Assembly (NCBI RefSeq): GCF_031202305.1
Contig: NZ_CP101731.1
Location: forward strand, 992,001-1,056,000
DNA length: 64,000 nucleotides
Origin: Pelagibacterium sp. 26DY04
Lineage (GTDB): Bacteria; Pseudomonadota; Alphaproteobacteria; Rhizobiales; Devosiaceae
Direction of reading: 5' to 3'
The position numbers and the translations under genes are program-made. Shown piece after piece: positions 7,703 to 15,736 of this stretch (its first letter is position 1; every line of letters starts with the position of its first letter). The notes under the pieces are model-generated. The model worked only from the letters and a program-made list of their open reading frames with translations. It ran no database searches and was not told the DNA's origin.

Positions 7703-8446
7703 ATGTGCGGTCGATACGCGGTTACCTTGCCTGATGAGGCGATGCGCCAGATCTTTATGACGGACAACCTAATTCACTCCGTTCCGCGCTACAACATTGC
7801 CCCGACTCAACCCGTCATCGCCATCTGGAACGATGAGAGCCGGCGCACGGCCAAGCTCGCGCGCTGGGGCCTTGTGCCCCATTGGGTCAAGGACCCGCGC
7901 GAGTTTCCCCTGCTGGTCAACGCCCGGGCTGAAACCATGGCCGAAAAACCCGCCTTCCGCGACGCGGTAAGGCACAAGCGCTGCATCCTGCCGGCCTCGG
8001 GCTATTATGAGTGGAAGACGCTGCCGAACGGTAAAAAGCTGCCCTATTACATCACGCACCAGAGCGGCGAGCCGATCGCCCTTGCCGGGCTGTATTCGAG
8101 CTGGATGGGCCCCGACGGGGAGGAGATCGATACGGTGGCGACCATTACCGTCCCCGCCGGCCCGGATGTGGAGCACATCCATGATCGCATGCCCGCCATC
8201 ATGCGCGGAGAGCAGATCGACCAATGGCTCGATGTCCGCAATGTAAGATTCCGTGAGGTCGAATCGTTCGTGGTCCCGCAGCCACAAGGAACGATGGCCT
8301 CCCATCCGGTCTCGATACGCGTCAATTCCGCCGTCAATGAAGGTCCCGATCTTATCGAGCCGGTCAGCGAGAATCTCCAACCCGAGACCAATGACAAGTC
8401 CATGACCGTCAAGGGAAAAAAGTCGGCGCAGCTCGACCTTTTTTGA
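7703..8446 (+). CDS. SOS response-associated peptidase (SRAP, YedK/HMCES family)
   Basis: A 247-residue SRAP protein. The family crosslinks to abasic sites in single-stranded DNA through its N-terminal cysteine and so protects replication forks. The protein starts MCGRY, so Cys2 is exposed after Met removal. Asn73 in VNARAE, Glu103 in YYEW and His160 in HIHDRMP complete the catalytic set. The C-terminal tail ends in a lysine-rich SMTVKGKKSAQLDLF. It is divergent from the Nudix gene 48 bp away, and the short gap must hold both promoters. I saw no LexA-type box there. Confidence 0.9.
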   Translation: MCGRYAVTLPDEAMRQIFMTDNLIHSVPRYNIAPTQPVIAIWNDESRRTAKLARWGLVPHWVKDPREFPLLVNARAETMAEKPAFRDAVRHKRCILPASGYYEWKTLPNGKKLPYYITHQSGEPIALAGLYSSWMGPDGEEIDTVATITVPAGPDVEHIHDRMPAIMRGEQIDQWLDVRNVRFREVESFVVPQPQGTMASHPVSIRVNSAVNEGPDLIEPVSENLQPETNDKSMTVKGKKSAQLDLF

Positions 8447-8880
8447 CATCGGTGCCCGGAACCGGTTCCTCCATTGTCCGTTCTGGGGGCAGGAATTTTC
8501 GCCAGCGGTCGCCGATTTGGCACATTCGCACTCGATCTTTTCGTCAAGCCTTGTTATTTCTGCTTCGTGGCACCAGCTAAGGTGCCCCGAGGTCAGGCTG
8601 GAGAACGGCAAATGGTAAAACACACTGCATGGGCACGCCTGACCGCGTCCGAGACCTCCTGCGTACGATTTAATCTCAAACGTACCGGTCTCATGTGTCG
8701 CTCCTGGATGTGGCGCGTAGCGCGACAATAGAGCGCTTCCAGAAAAAGTGGCCGCCACTTTTGCGGTTCGGAAGCGCGACTGACGGAAGTCGCCGCCCGC
8801 CCCGTCACAAGACCCTCACATAAGACTGTTAGCACCGCCCCTGGGCTGGGCGGCATCGCATTTCGCAGAGTGTTTCGATC
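8447..8880. other. Non-coding stretch with several stem-loops
   Basis: No credible gene was seen in these 434 bases. Positions 8591-8644 form a stem with arms GGTCAGGC and GCCTGACC. Positions 8651-8692 form another, with arms GAGACC and GGTCTC and an inner pair at GTACG/CGTAC. The palindrome GGAACCGGTTCC lies at 8458-8469. The block at 8732-8779 is listed separately. The series of stems suggests repeat-derived DNA or a structured transcript. I cannot match it to a known RNA family. Confidence 0.45.
8732..8779. repeat. Dispersed palindromic element (copy 1)
   Basis: An imperfect hairpin: the outer arms GCGCTTCC and GGAAGCGC enclose inner arms AAAAGTGG and CCACTTTT. The right half closely matches 35276-35305 in the TRAP operon (CCRCTTTTGC, then TTCG, AAGCGCGA), which marks both as members of one repeat family. 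Confidence 0.6.
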
Positions 8881-9114
8881 ATGACCAAGCCAATCGTTAT
8901 TTCAGTTGCCGGTGAACCCCAGGGTGTCGTTGTTCCCAACGGCACGGACTTCCGCTTCATGGCCGTCAAGCTCGGCGTGTTCCCGCTCGATGGCAAGATT
9001 TTCGAATCCATCGAGGCAGCGCGCGCCGCTGCCGAAGCAGTGGTCGAGGATGCGGCCAGCCTTGCCGGTTCGTTCAAGCCTGCCGATGGCGGCGATGAGG
9101 GAATGGTGGCCTGA
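8881..9114 (+). CDS. Small hypothetical protein, 77 residues
   Basis: I do not recognise it. MTKPIVISVAGEPQGVVVPNG suggests a short beta sheet, and the second half (IEAARAAAEAVVEDAASLAG) an amphipathic helix. There is no signal peptide. It ends GGDEGMVA. The ATG at 8881 follows a modest purine run. The gene sits 79 bp upstream of a secreted-protein gene on the same strand and could be co-transcribed with it. Confidence 0.55.
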   Translation: MTKPIVISVAGEPQGVVVPNGTDFRFMAVKLGVFPLDGKIFESIEAARAAAEAVVEDAASLAGSFKPADGGDEGMVA

Positions 9115-9193
9115 CCGGGTTCTCCGCCAAAACTTGATCAGGGTGCACCCGGTCTGGCACAAAGACACCTGCCTTTGCAGTAAGGAGTGTGCC

Positions 9194-10870
9194 ATGCGCC
9201 AGACCAAACCCCGATCCGGCGCTATCGCCGCAACGCTTGTTCTCGGTCTCGCGCTTGTGCCCTCGGTCGCTTGGGCCCAGGAGGCAGAGATCGAAATCTC
9301 GGGTTTCGAGGTAACCGATTCTGCCCTCGACGAAGCCGCGTTGACCGCCATTCTCAATGGCGATCCGGACGCCGATCTCGACGGCCTCGCCGCGCTGGAC
9401 GCGCTGACCATAACCATCGATCGGCTGGAGGCCGTTGCGCCCGACGGCACCGTGACGGTGCTTTCCGAGTTGGTGCTGGCTAATGTTGTCGACGGCGTCG
9501 CGGGCACGGCGGCCATCGATTCGATTACTGTCACCGAAGGCGAAGAATTGATCGGCGAGTTCGGGCTGGTCACAATCTCCGATCTCGATATCGGCGCCAT
9601 CCTCGCCCTGAGCGGTCAGACCGCCCCGCTCGAAACCGATGCTTTCGTCCCCGTCTTTTCCAGTTTCAGCTTTTCAGGCGGTCATCATGAGACTGACGAG
9701 GCTAAATGCGCATTCAATGCTACCCATCTGGGCTCATTGAGCATCCACCCGCAGGAGTTGGCGGCCATGGAGGCGCTGGCCGAAGCGGGCGATGATGCGG
9801 AAGGTGAAGCCGTTCTCACTTTCATGTCCAGCTTCCAACTCGATGGGTTGGAGTTCGGCGGCTTCCGGTGCAAAGGCCCGAATGCAGATGGGCGTCCGAT
9901 AGATTTTCAGATTGGCGGCGTGACGGCGGGCAATTTCACTCCCGGCCTGTGGCCTGAAATCGAACTCGCCGATCTTTTCGTCTCGGGCTTTCAGGATGGG
10001 GAGCCGGCCCTGGTGAGCATCGCTTCCGCGCGCTGGGGCGCCACAGATTACAGCCATCTGCTGCAATTGGAGGACCTCGATCTCGAAAGCGCGAGCTTTG
10101 AAGCCGCTCGCAGGACCATGCCGCATGTCTCGGGCTTTTCGATTTCCGGCGTCGAAATGGACGTTGCTGACGGAAGCTCCGGCGAGCGCATCGCCTTAAG
10201 CCTGGGCGAAATGAGCGTCGATGTGGGCGAATGGTTCAACGGCCTGCCGACCAGCATTTCCTTTTCCATCCAGGATCAGGTGATGAATTTCCAACTCGAC
10301 CACCCGGCCGAGCAGGAATTCATTGCCCTCATGGGCCTGGCCTCTACCCCGATAGACTATAGCGGCGCCATCTATTGGGATCGTGAGGCCGAGACCATCG
10401 AGATCGACTCCATGTCCTACACATGGGGCGATTTGGGTTCGATGACCTCTTCGGTCACCATCGCCAACGCCACCGAGGAGCTGTTCTCCTACGACGAGGC
10501 TGAAATGCTCGGCGCAGCGCTGCAACTGGGGCTCGCCGCCTTCATGACCGAAGCCACCGACACAGGTTTCATCGACCTGGTCGCCGAAGTCGCGGGCTAC
10601 GCCGACGGGTTGTCAGTCCGGGAATCGCGCACGCAATTGGCCAAGACCGCGTCCGAGGACTTGACCACTGATGCCCCCGAGCTTCAGGCGCTCTGGCAGC
10701 CGGTGGTCGATTTCATCCAGACGGGCGGCAGGTTGATCGTCGAAGGCCGGGCGGCCGGGGAGGGGGCGGCAGGTCTGTCCACCTTCATGCTGATGGAAAC
10801 CGATCCCGGCCAGTTTCTCGAAGCTTTCGACATCTCGGTCACCAACTCGCCCCTCCCCGAGGAGGGGTGA
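9194..10870 (+). CDS. Large secreted protein of unknown function, 558 residues
   Basis: Starts at ATG 9194 behind a good ribosome site (AAGGAG, 9182-9187). The N-terminus RSGAIAATLVLGLALVPSVAWAQ is a standard signal peptide cut after the AWA-Q region. The mature chain is strongly acidic and rich in beta-type and helical stretches (ISGFEVTDSALDEAALTAIL, LDGLAALDALTITIDRLEAV). It has a repeated style of statements such as GFEV, GLEFGGFRC and GFSISGVEMD that hints at internal repeats of a beta-rich fold. A C-terminal helical part ends in NSPLPEEG. I know of no family. Location is periplasm or outside. Translation in the same frame upstream of 9194 runs through the small gene at 8881 and is not used. 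Confidence 0.75.
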   Translation: MRQTKPRSGAIAATLVLGLALVPSVAWAQEAEIEISGFEVTDSALDEAALTAILNGDPDADLDGLAALDALTITIDRLEAVAPDGTVTVLSELVLANVVDGVAGTAAIDSITVTEGEELIGEFGLVTISDLDIGAILALSGQTAPLETDAFVPVFSSFSFSGGHHETDEAKCAFNATHLGSLSIHPQELAAMEALAEAGDDAEGEAVLTFMSSFQLDGLEFGGFRCKGPNADGRPIDFQIGGVTAGNFTPGLWPEIELADLFVSGFQDGEPALVSIASARWGATDYSHLLQLEDLDLESASFEAARRTMPHVSGFSISGVEMDVADGSSGERIALSLGEMSVDVGEWFNGLPTSISFSIQDQVMNFQLDHPAEQEFIALMGLASTPIDYSGAIYWDREAETIEIDSMSYTWGDLGSMTSSVTIANATEELFSYDEAEMLGAALQLGLAAFMTEATDTGFIDLVAEVAGYADGLSVRESRTQLAKTASEDLTTDAPELQALWQPVVDFIQTGGRLIVEGRAAGEGAAGLSTFMLMETDPGQFLEAFDISVTNSPLPEEG

Positions 10871-10872
10871 GT

Positions 10873-11430
10873 TCAGGCCCAGATGTTGAAATAGCCCAGC
10901 GCATCCCCGATCGAATCTTCTTCGTAGCTCAGATGTGAGAGCAGCACCCGCTCAAGCGCGTCGTTGATTTCGACGGCGGCGGCGAAATTGTCCTGATTGG
11001 GCTCGCGCACCAGCGTGTTGAGCGCCCCGATCAGCTTGACCAGCAGCGCATGGACCACCTCATGCTCGGCGGCAAGCCGGTCGGTGACCTTCTTCCAGGC
11101 CTCGCCCTTTTGCGACAGCACCGGGAAAAACCCAGCGTCCTCGATCGAATGGTGCGTATGCACCACCTGGCAGTGCTGGCCGCACAAATTCCCGAACCGG
11201 CGGAAATTGGTGACCATGGTCAGCGCCTCGGCTTCCGCCTCGACCTCTTCCGCCGTCTTCCTGCCCGCCATGATCTCGTCGATCATCGTGCGCAGCACCT
11301 TGGTGTTCTGCCGCAGATGATCGTGGATCGCCTTCAAATGCTGGCCGTAAACCTTCTGTTGCGGCGTCGTATCGAGCCTGGGCGCGCGCGGGCGCGTGGA
11401 ATCGTCGAGAAAAGAGATGTCGAGAAGCAT
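10873..11430 (-). CDS. Hemerythrin HHE domain protein
   Basis: A 185-residue cytoplasmic protein with a hemerythrin-like four-helix bundle. Iron-ligand candidates are the histidines in KAIHDHLRQN, QVVHTHHSIEDAGFFP, AAEHEVVHALL and LLSHLSYEEDSIGDALG. The HxxxE and ExxxD spacing suits a di-iron site. Such proteins bind oxygen or NO, or take part in iron or oxidative-stress handling. Its stop lies 2 bp from the stop of the convergent secreted-protein gene, and it is followed on the same strand direction by nothing. The FAD dehydrogenase lies 55 bp upstream of its start, also on minus. Confidence 0.82.
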   Translation of the reverse strand: MLLDISFLDDSTRPRAPRLDTTPQQKVYGQHLKAIHDHLRQNTKVLRTMIDEIMAGRKTAEEVEAEAEALTMVTNFRRFGNLCGQHCQVVHTHHSIEDAGFFPVLSQKGEAWKKVTDRLAAEHEVVHALLVKLIGALNTLVREPNQDNFAAAVEINDALERVLLSHLSYEEDSIGDALGYFNIWA

Positions 11431-11485
11431 GGGAATCTAGGGTCTGTGAGGTTGAGCCCCAATCTATGCATTCCCGCCCCGATTT

Positions 11486-12898
11486 CTACCCCAGCAGTTT
11501 TCCCGGATTGAGAATGCCCTTGGGATCGAGCGCCGATTTGATCGCCCGCATCATCTTGAGCGCCACCGGATCCTTCACCGCCTTGAGCAGTCCCGTCTTG
11601 AGCTGCCCGATCCCGTGCTCGGCCGAAACCGATCCGCCCAACTCGCGCACCACGGCGTAAACCACCTCATGCACGGCCTCCGCGCCGTCCATGAACGCCT
11701 TGGGGTCCGCGCCCTCCGGTTGCGAGAAATTGAAGTGGATGTTCCCATCCCCCAAATGCCCGAATGGCACGGGCCTGATCCCCGGCACCACCCGCGCCGC
11801 CGCCTCGCTCCCGCGTGCGATCAGCTCGGGTACTGCCGCCACGGGCACCGAAACGTCGTGCTTGATCGACGCCCCTTCGCGCGATTGCACCTCGCTCATC
11901 TGCTCGCGCGCCACCCAGAACGCCTGCCGTTGCGCCAGAGAGTCCGCAATCACCCCATTGCCGACCAGTCCGGTCTCGAACATATCCTCGACCGCCTCGG
12001 ACAGCGCGCTGCCCCGGCCACCCTTGGGCACCGAAATCTCGGCCAGCACATACCACCCCGACACCGCCGCCGTCGGGTCCTGCGCGATCATGCCGTGCTT
12101 TAGCTGAAACTCGAACCCGATGCGCGGCATCAATTCGAACGCCGTGAGCGTATTGCCCGCCCGCGCCCGCAATTGCGCGAACACCTCCAGCGCCGCCTGT
12201 GGCGAAGCCACATTGAGCAGCGCCGTCTCGTATGTCTCGGGCTTGGGATAAAGCTTCAGCGTCGCCGCCGTGATGATCCCCAGCGTTCCTTCCGAACCCA
12301 CCAGCAGGTCCTTGAGGTCGTATCCGGTGTTGTCCTTCCGCAGCGCATTGAGCCCGTTGTAGATCGACCCGTCGGCCAAAACCGCCTCGACCCCGAGGCA
12401 CAATTCCCGCGCATTGCCATAGGAAAGCACCTGCACCCCGCCGGCGTTCGATCCCAAGACGCCCCCGATCCGCGCCGAGCCCTGCGAGGCGATATAGAGC
12501 GGGAACATCATCCCGGCTTCCTCGGCGGCCTCATGGGCCTCCTCAAGCGTCGTCCCCGCGTCGAGCGTCATATGCCCCGCCGCCGCATCCACCGATCGCA
12601 CGCCCCTGAGCCGGGAGATCGAAACGATCACCTCGTCGCCATAAAGCGGCACCTGGCCGCCCACCAGCCCGGTGTTGCCCGCCTGCGGCACGATATGCAC
12701 GCCCACCTCATGGGCCCACTCCATCACCGCCTGCACTTCGGCCACCGTGCGGGGCAGGGCGATCGCCTGCGCCTCTTTGTGGAACCGTCGGCGCGGTTCG
12801 GAGAGATAGCCCGCCATGTCGGCTGGCTCGGCCAATACGCTCTCGGCGCCGAGAAGCTGGATGAGGGCCGGAACGATCTGGTCTCTGGAAAGCGTCAT
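11486..12898 (-). CDS. FAD-binding oxidoreductase (D-2-hydroxyacid dehydrogenase / GlcD type)
   Basis: A 470-residue flavoprotein with an N-terminal FAD_binding_4 domain (PQAGNTGLVGGQVP, SRLRGVRSVD) and a C-terminal FAD-oxidase_C domain. The last part holds HLGDGNIHFNF and SAEHGIGQLKTG, which in this family carry the metal and substrate site for D-lactate, D-2-hydroxyglutarate or glycolate. Length and the absence of an iron-sulfur extension fit the D-2-hydroxyglutarate/D-lactate branch, but the substrate is not decided by sequence. ATG 12898 is chosen because MTLSRDQIVPALIQLLG starts the conserved region. An upstream in-frame ATG adds 17 unlikely residues. Confidence 0.87.
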   Translation of the reverse strand: MTLSRDQIVPALIQLLGAESVLAEPADMAGYLSEPRRRFHKEAQAIALPRTVAEVQAVMEWAHEVGVHIVPQAGNTGLVGGQVPLYGDEVIVSISRLRGVRSVDAAAGHMTLDAGTTLEEAHEAAEEAGMMFPLYIASQGSARIGGVLGSNAGGVQVLSYGNARELCLGVEAVLADGSIYNGLNALRKDNTGYDLKDLLVGSEGTLGIITAATLKLYPKPETYETALLNVASPQAALEVFAQLRARAGNTLTAFELMPRIGFEFQLKHGMIAQDPTAAVSGWYVLAEISVPKGGRGSALSEAVEDMFETGLVGNGVIADSLAQRQAFWVAREQMSEVQSREGASIKHDVSVPVAAVPELIARGSEAAARVVPGIRPVPFGHLGDGNIHFNFSQPEGADPKAFMDGAEAVHEVVYAVVRELGGSVSAEHGIGQLKTGLLKAVKDPVALKMMRAIKSALDPKGILNPGKLLG

Positions 12899-13039
12899 GA
12901 AAATCCCGTCTTCGAATCCGCCCGCATTATCGCATGCGGCAAATGGCACTGGCCAGATGTTCCAACCCCTGTGCCACCTTGCCCGTTCCTATCCCCTGTG
13001 CCAAAACCGGCGGTAACGAAACCGATACCGGAGAACACC

Positions 13040-13843
13040 ATGGCTGGTTTGATGGAAGGCAAGCGCGGGCTCATCATGGGCGTCGCCAACAACCGCTCGA
13101 TTGCCTATGGCATCGCCAAGGCCCTGCACGGGCAGGGAGCGGAAATGGCCTTCACCTATCAGGGCGAGGCGCTGCACCGCCGCGTCGAACCGATCGCCGC
13201 CGAGTTCGGCTCCGATCTGGTCCTGCCATGCGATGTGACCGACCCCGACGCCATGGACGCGGTGTTCAACGTGCTGAAATCGAAATGGGGCAAGCTCGAT
13301 TTCCTCGTCCACGCCATCGGCTTTTCCAACAAGGAAGAGCTCGAGGGCCGCTACGTCGACACCACTCCGGGCAATTTCGCGCTGACCATGAACATCTCGG
13401 TGTTCTCTTTGACCGCGCTCGCCAAGCGCGCCGAAGCGCTCATGGAAGATGGCGGCTCGATCCTGACGCTCACCTATTACGGCGCCGAAAAGGTGCTGCC
13501 CAACTATAACGTCATGGGTGTCGCCAAGGCCGCGCTCGAAGCCTCGGTGCGTTACCTCGCCTCCGACCTCGGCCCGCAGAATATCCGCGTCAACGCCATT
13601 TCCGCCGGCCCCATCAAGACGCTTGCCGCTTCGGGCATTTCCGATCTGCGCGAAATGCTCAAGTGGAACGAGGAGAACGCTCCCCTGCGCAAGAACGTCA
13701 CCATCGAGGAAGTCGGCAATTCTGCCCTCTATCTCCTCTCCGATCTTTCGACGGCGGTGACCGGCGAAGTCCATTATGTCGATTCCGGCTACAACATCAT
13801 CGGCATGAAGGCCATGCCCAAGGATGCGCCGGCCGGCGAATAA
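13040..13843 (+). CDS. fabI: Enoyl-[acyl-carrier-protein] reductase (NADH)
   Basis: A 267-residue SDR-type enoyl-ACP reductase, the last step of each fatty acid elongation cycle. NAD is bound through GVANNRSIAYGIA near 14-26. The catalytic set is at positions identical to the E. coli enzyme as I know it: Tyr146 in TLTYYGAE, then Tyr156 and Lys163 in NYNVMGVAK. NAISAGPIKTLAASG is the substrate loop. The ATG at 13040 is chosen on homology. The long in-frame upstream translation lies antisense to the FAD dehydrogenase and is spurious. The gene is followed by a hairpin and a phosphatase gene. Confidence 0.95.
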   Translation: MAGLMEGKRGLIMGVANNRSIAYGIAKALHGQGAEMAFTYQGEALHRRVEPIAAEFGSDLVLPCDVTDPDAMDAVFNVLKSKWGKLDFLVHAIGFSNKEELEGRYVDTTPGNFALTMNISVFSLTALAKRAEALMEDGGSILTLTYYGAEKVLPNYNVMGVAKAALEASVRYLASDLGPQNIRVNAISAGPIKTLAASGISDLREMLKWNEENAPLRKNVTIEEVGNSALYLLSDLSTAVTGEVHYVDSGYNIIGMKAMPKDAPAGE

Positions 13844-13851
13844 GCCTTTCG

Positions 13852-13871
13852 GGGCGCGGGGTGCCGCGCCC
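13852..13871 (+). terminator. GC-rich hairpin after fabI
   Basis: Perfect 8-bp arms GGGCGCGG (13852-13859) and CCGCGCCC (13864-13871) with a GGTG loop start 9 bp after the fabI stop. The run that follows (TCATTCTTC) is only weakly T-rich, so it may be a partial terminator or an mRNA-stability hairpin. Confidence 0.45.
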
Positions 13872-13897
13872 TCATTCTTCAACCGTTTGGAACTGCC

Positions 13898-14524
13898 ATG
13901 CACCAGGTCACCTGGCCCGATTTCTATTTCGCGCGCCACGGCGAAACCGACTGGAACCGCGAACGCCGCTACCAGGGCAGCCGCGATATCCCGCTCAACG
14001 AAACCGGCCGCAAGCAGGCCGATTCCAACGGCCACCTTCTGCGTTTCCTGCTCGAGGAAGCGGGGGCCGATCCGCGCAAATTCCATTGGTACGCCTCCCC
14101 GCTCAGTCGCGCCCGCGAGACCATGGAACGCATGCGCGCCGCTTTCGATGTCGACCTGCCCGAAGTGATCTACGACCAGCGGCTGGTCGAGATTTCCTTC
14201 GGCGCTTTCGAGGGCATGCTGCACGACGAGATCGCCCGTGAACGCCAGGCCCTGGCCCCCGGCCAGCGCGATGCAAGCTACTGGACGTTCCGCCCCGACA
14301 ATGGTGAAAATTACGACGATGTGGCCGCGCGGCTCCTCGATTTCGCGCGCGAATTGACCGACCATTCCATCATCGTCGCCCATGGCGGCGTGCTGCGCGT
14401 CCTCCGCCATCTTGTCGAAGGTGTCGAGCGCGCCGAAGTGCTCAACTGGCAGCCGCCTCAGGGCGTCATCGCCCATTTCGTCGGCGGCGACATGACCCTG
14501 CACGCGGCGCAAAAGACATGGTGA
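13898..14524 (+). CDS. Histidine phosphatase family protein (phosphoglycerate mutase-like)
   Basis: A 208-residue branch 1 histidine phosphatase. The catalytic RHG motif is FARHGETDWN near residue 11, with the supporting GSRDIPLNETGRKQA. The second catalytic histidine lies in IIVAHGGVLRVL. The Glu region LVEISFGAFEGM is also present. Cofactor-dependent mutase function cannot be told from general phosphatase activity. It starts 54 bp after fabI and is followed after 4 bp by the truncated haemoglobin gene, so the two are very likely co-transcribed. Confidence 0.87.
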   Translation: MHQVTWPDFYFARHGETDWNRERRYQGSRDIPLNETGRKQADSNGHLLRFLLEEAGADPRKFHWYASPLSRARETMERMRAAFDVDLPEVIYDQRLVEISFGAFEGMLHDEIARERQALAPGQRDASYWTFRPDNGENYDDVAARLLDFARELTDHSIIVAHGGVLRVLRHLVEGVERAEVLNWQPPQGVIAHFVGGDMTLHAAQKTW

Positions 14525-14528
14525 GCTT

Positions 14529-14951
14529 GTGGACGACAATCCGCTGACCCGCCCGGGTCCGGCCCATCCCGACATCACCGATCCCGATATCGCCCGGCTC
14601 GTGGCCACCTTCTACGGCCGCGCCCGCGAGGACGAAGTGCTTGGCCCGATCTTCAATCGCGCCGTTGACGATTGGGATCACCACATTGCCCAGATCACCG
14701 ATTTCTGGTCCTCGATCATGCTGCGCACCGGCCGCTATTCCGGCCGCCCCCTCAACCCGCACCTCCGCCTCCCGCTCGAGCCCATCCATTTCGACCGCTG
14801 GCTGGCCCTGTTCGAAGAGACCGCGAGCGAGATCTTCAGCCCCGAGATCACCCACGAATTCATGATCCGCGCCCGCCGTATCGCCGACAATTTCGAACTC
14901 TCCATCGGCACCATGCGCGGCGAAATCAGAACACCGCGGCACTCGCGCTGA
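14529..14951 (+). CDS. Group III truncated haemoglobin
   Basis: A 140-residue globin. The proximal histidine lies in PIHFDRWLALF. The distal region, with VATFYGRAREDEVLGPIFN, and the aromatic-rich HHIAQITDFWSSIMLRTGRYSG are typical of group III truncated globins. The family binds oxygen or NO in the cytoplasm. It starts with GTG 4 bp after the phosphatase stop, since no better ATG precedes the conserved ITDPDIARLVATFY. Close linkage to a phosphatase says little about the ligand used in the cell. Confidence 0.85.
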   Translation: MDDNPLTRPGPAHPDITDPDIARLVATFYGRAREDEVLGPIFNRAVDDWDHHIAQITDFWSSIMLRTGRYSGRPLNPHLRLPLEPIHFDRWLALFEETASEIFSPEITHEFMIRARRIADNFELSIGTMRGEIRTPRHSR

Positions 14952-15019
14952 CGTAGGGGATTCGGTCTGGCATGGAGTGTGCCCTCAAACCTCTCCCGCA
15001 CCGCCGGCAGCGTTGCGGA

Positions 15020-15040
15020 TTGTCGGGTCAAGCCCGACAA
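15020..15040. repeat. REP-like hairpin
   Basis: Arms TTGTCGGG and CCCGACAA, perfect 8 bp, around a TCAAG loop. The core CGGGTCAAGCCCG is shared in style with the hairpin at 15113-15131. Confidence 0.6.
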
Positions 15041-15112
15041 TGACGAACGAGAGGTGGGAGTGCCGAAAAATGTTTGATGCTTTCACTCACCTCTTCCACC
15101 CCCACCGTGTCA

Positions 15113-15131
15113 CCCCGGGCTTGACCCGGGG
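15113..15131. repeat. REP-like hairpin
   Basis: Arms CCCCGGG and CCCGGGG, perfect 7 bp, around a CTTGA loop. This is the complement-type partner of the TCAAG loop at 15020-15040. Confidence 0.6.
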
Positions 15132-15156
15132 CGAGGTATGCGCGCCGCCCCACCCA

Positions 15157-15192
15157 CCTCGTCGTCTTCGGGCTCGACCCGGAGACCCGCAA
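15157..15192. repeat. Dispersed 36-bp repeat (second copy)
   Basis: Matches 5845-5880 in the same orientation over 36 bp with one mismatch (CTCGACCC here, CTAGACCC there). It lies in non-coding DNA at both sites. Confidence 0.7.
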
Positions 15193-15260
15193 GGCCTCCA
15201 CGCCCTCTTTGCAAAAAAAACTTATCCCCGCCCTCTGCGCTTCCTCCATACTCCCCCTCA

Positions 15261-15510
15261 CGATCCCGCGCATATGGACGCAAGCGCTACGAACGTTTGG
15301 GCGGGATCGGTTCGGGTCCGTTGGGAGTCGTCCCAGCGGAGGCAGAAACGTTCCCAGCGCCAGCCCATGGTAAGGCCGAGGGTGTACTGGCGAAAGCCAG
15401 CGGGGATTGGCCCCAGCATGAGAGGACGACCAGGCCCAAAATCCCGAGCGCATGGGGCGATGATCGCTTCATACTAACAAATACAGCACGAGGCGTTCAT
15501 CGCCCCATGC
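15261..15510. other. Hairpin-rich block, possible structured RNA or composite repeat
   Basis: At least five stems follow each other: CGATCCCGC/GCGGGATCG (15261-15269 with 15301-15309); CGTTGGGA/TCCCAGCG (15319-15338, one G-T pair); CTGGC-GAAA-GCCAG with a GNRA tetraloop (15387-15400); a GGGG/CCCC stem near 15402-15414; and a long stem with 14-bp perfect arms at 15450-15463 and 15497-15510. I do not recognise a known RNA family. Strand is not determined. Confidence 0.4.
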
Positions 15511-15581
15511 CGTCTATCCAATCATCAGCCGAGGCCCATGGCCGTCGGGCGCTTGCTCGTACCCTTGGCCACGGTGCCGAA

Positions 15582-15627
15582 CCTCGCCCCCTCGGGGAGA
15601 GGTGTCCGGCAGGCCGGTGAGGGGACA
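15582..15627. repeat. Palindromic intergenic repeat upstream of aroC
   Basis: Begins with an imperfect hairpin (CCTCGCCCC and GGGGAGAGG), followed by a GGCCGGTGAGGGG-type tail. The same composition appears at 867-1008 and 16889-16953. Confidence 0.55.
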
Positions 15628-15736
15628 GCCTCTCCCAGCGGACAACCCCGGAAATCACCACAACCTCCTCCCATCGAACGATTGACCCGCTTTCCCGCGC
15701 TGCCTAGAACACCTTCACCAATTTCGGGGCATCCCA

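Larger units (their letters stand above)
14952..15736. other. 785-bp gene-free stretch of repeats and hairpins
   Basis: No credible gene was seen. From left to right it holds hairpins at 15020-15040 and 15113-15131, the dispersed 36-bp repeat at 15157-15192, a hairpin-rich block at 15261-15510, and a palindromic block at 15582-15627. Each is listed below. The remaining bases show no recognisable RNA gene or promoter. Confidence 0.6.

Noticed and set aside
12173..13039. A long in-frame N-terminal extension of fabI
   Set aside because: It lies antisense to the FAD dehydrogenase gene and its translation is Arg/His-rich and unlike any FabI. The ATG at 13040 gives the normal length.
15287..15472. 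A 61-residue minus-strand ORF with a signal-peptide-like start
   Set aside because: It falls inside the hairpin-rich block, lacks a ribosome site that I can see, and the peptide is Pro/Ala/Ser-rich as expected from repeat DNA.
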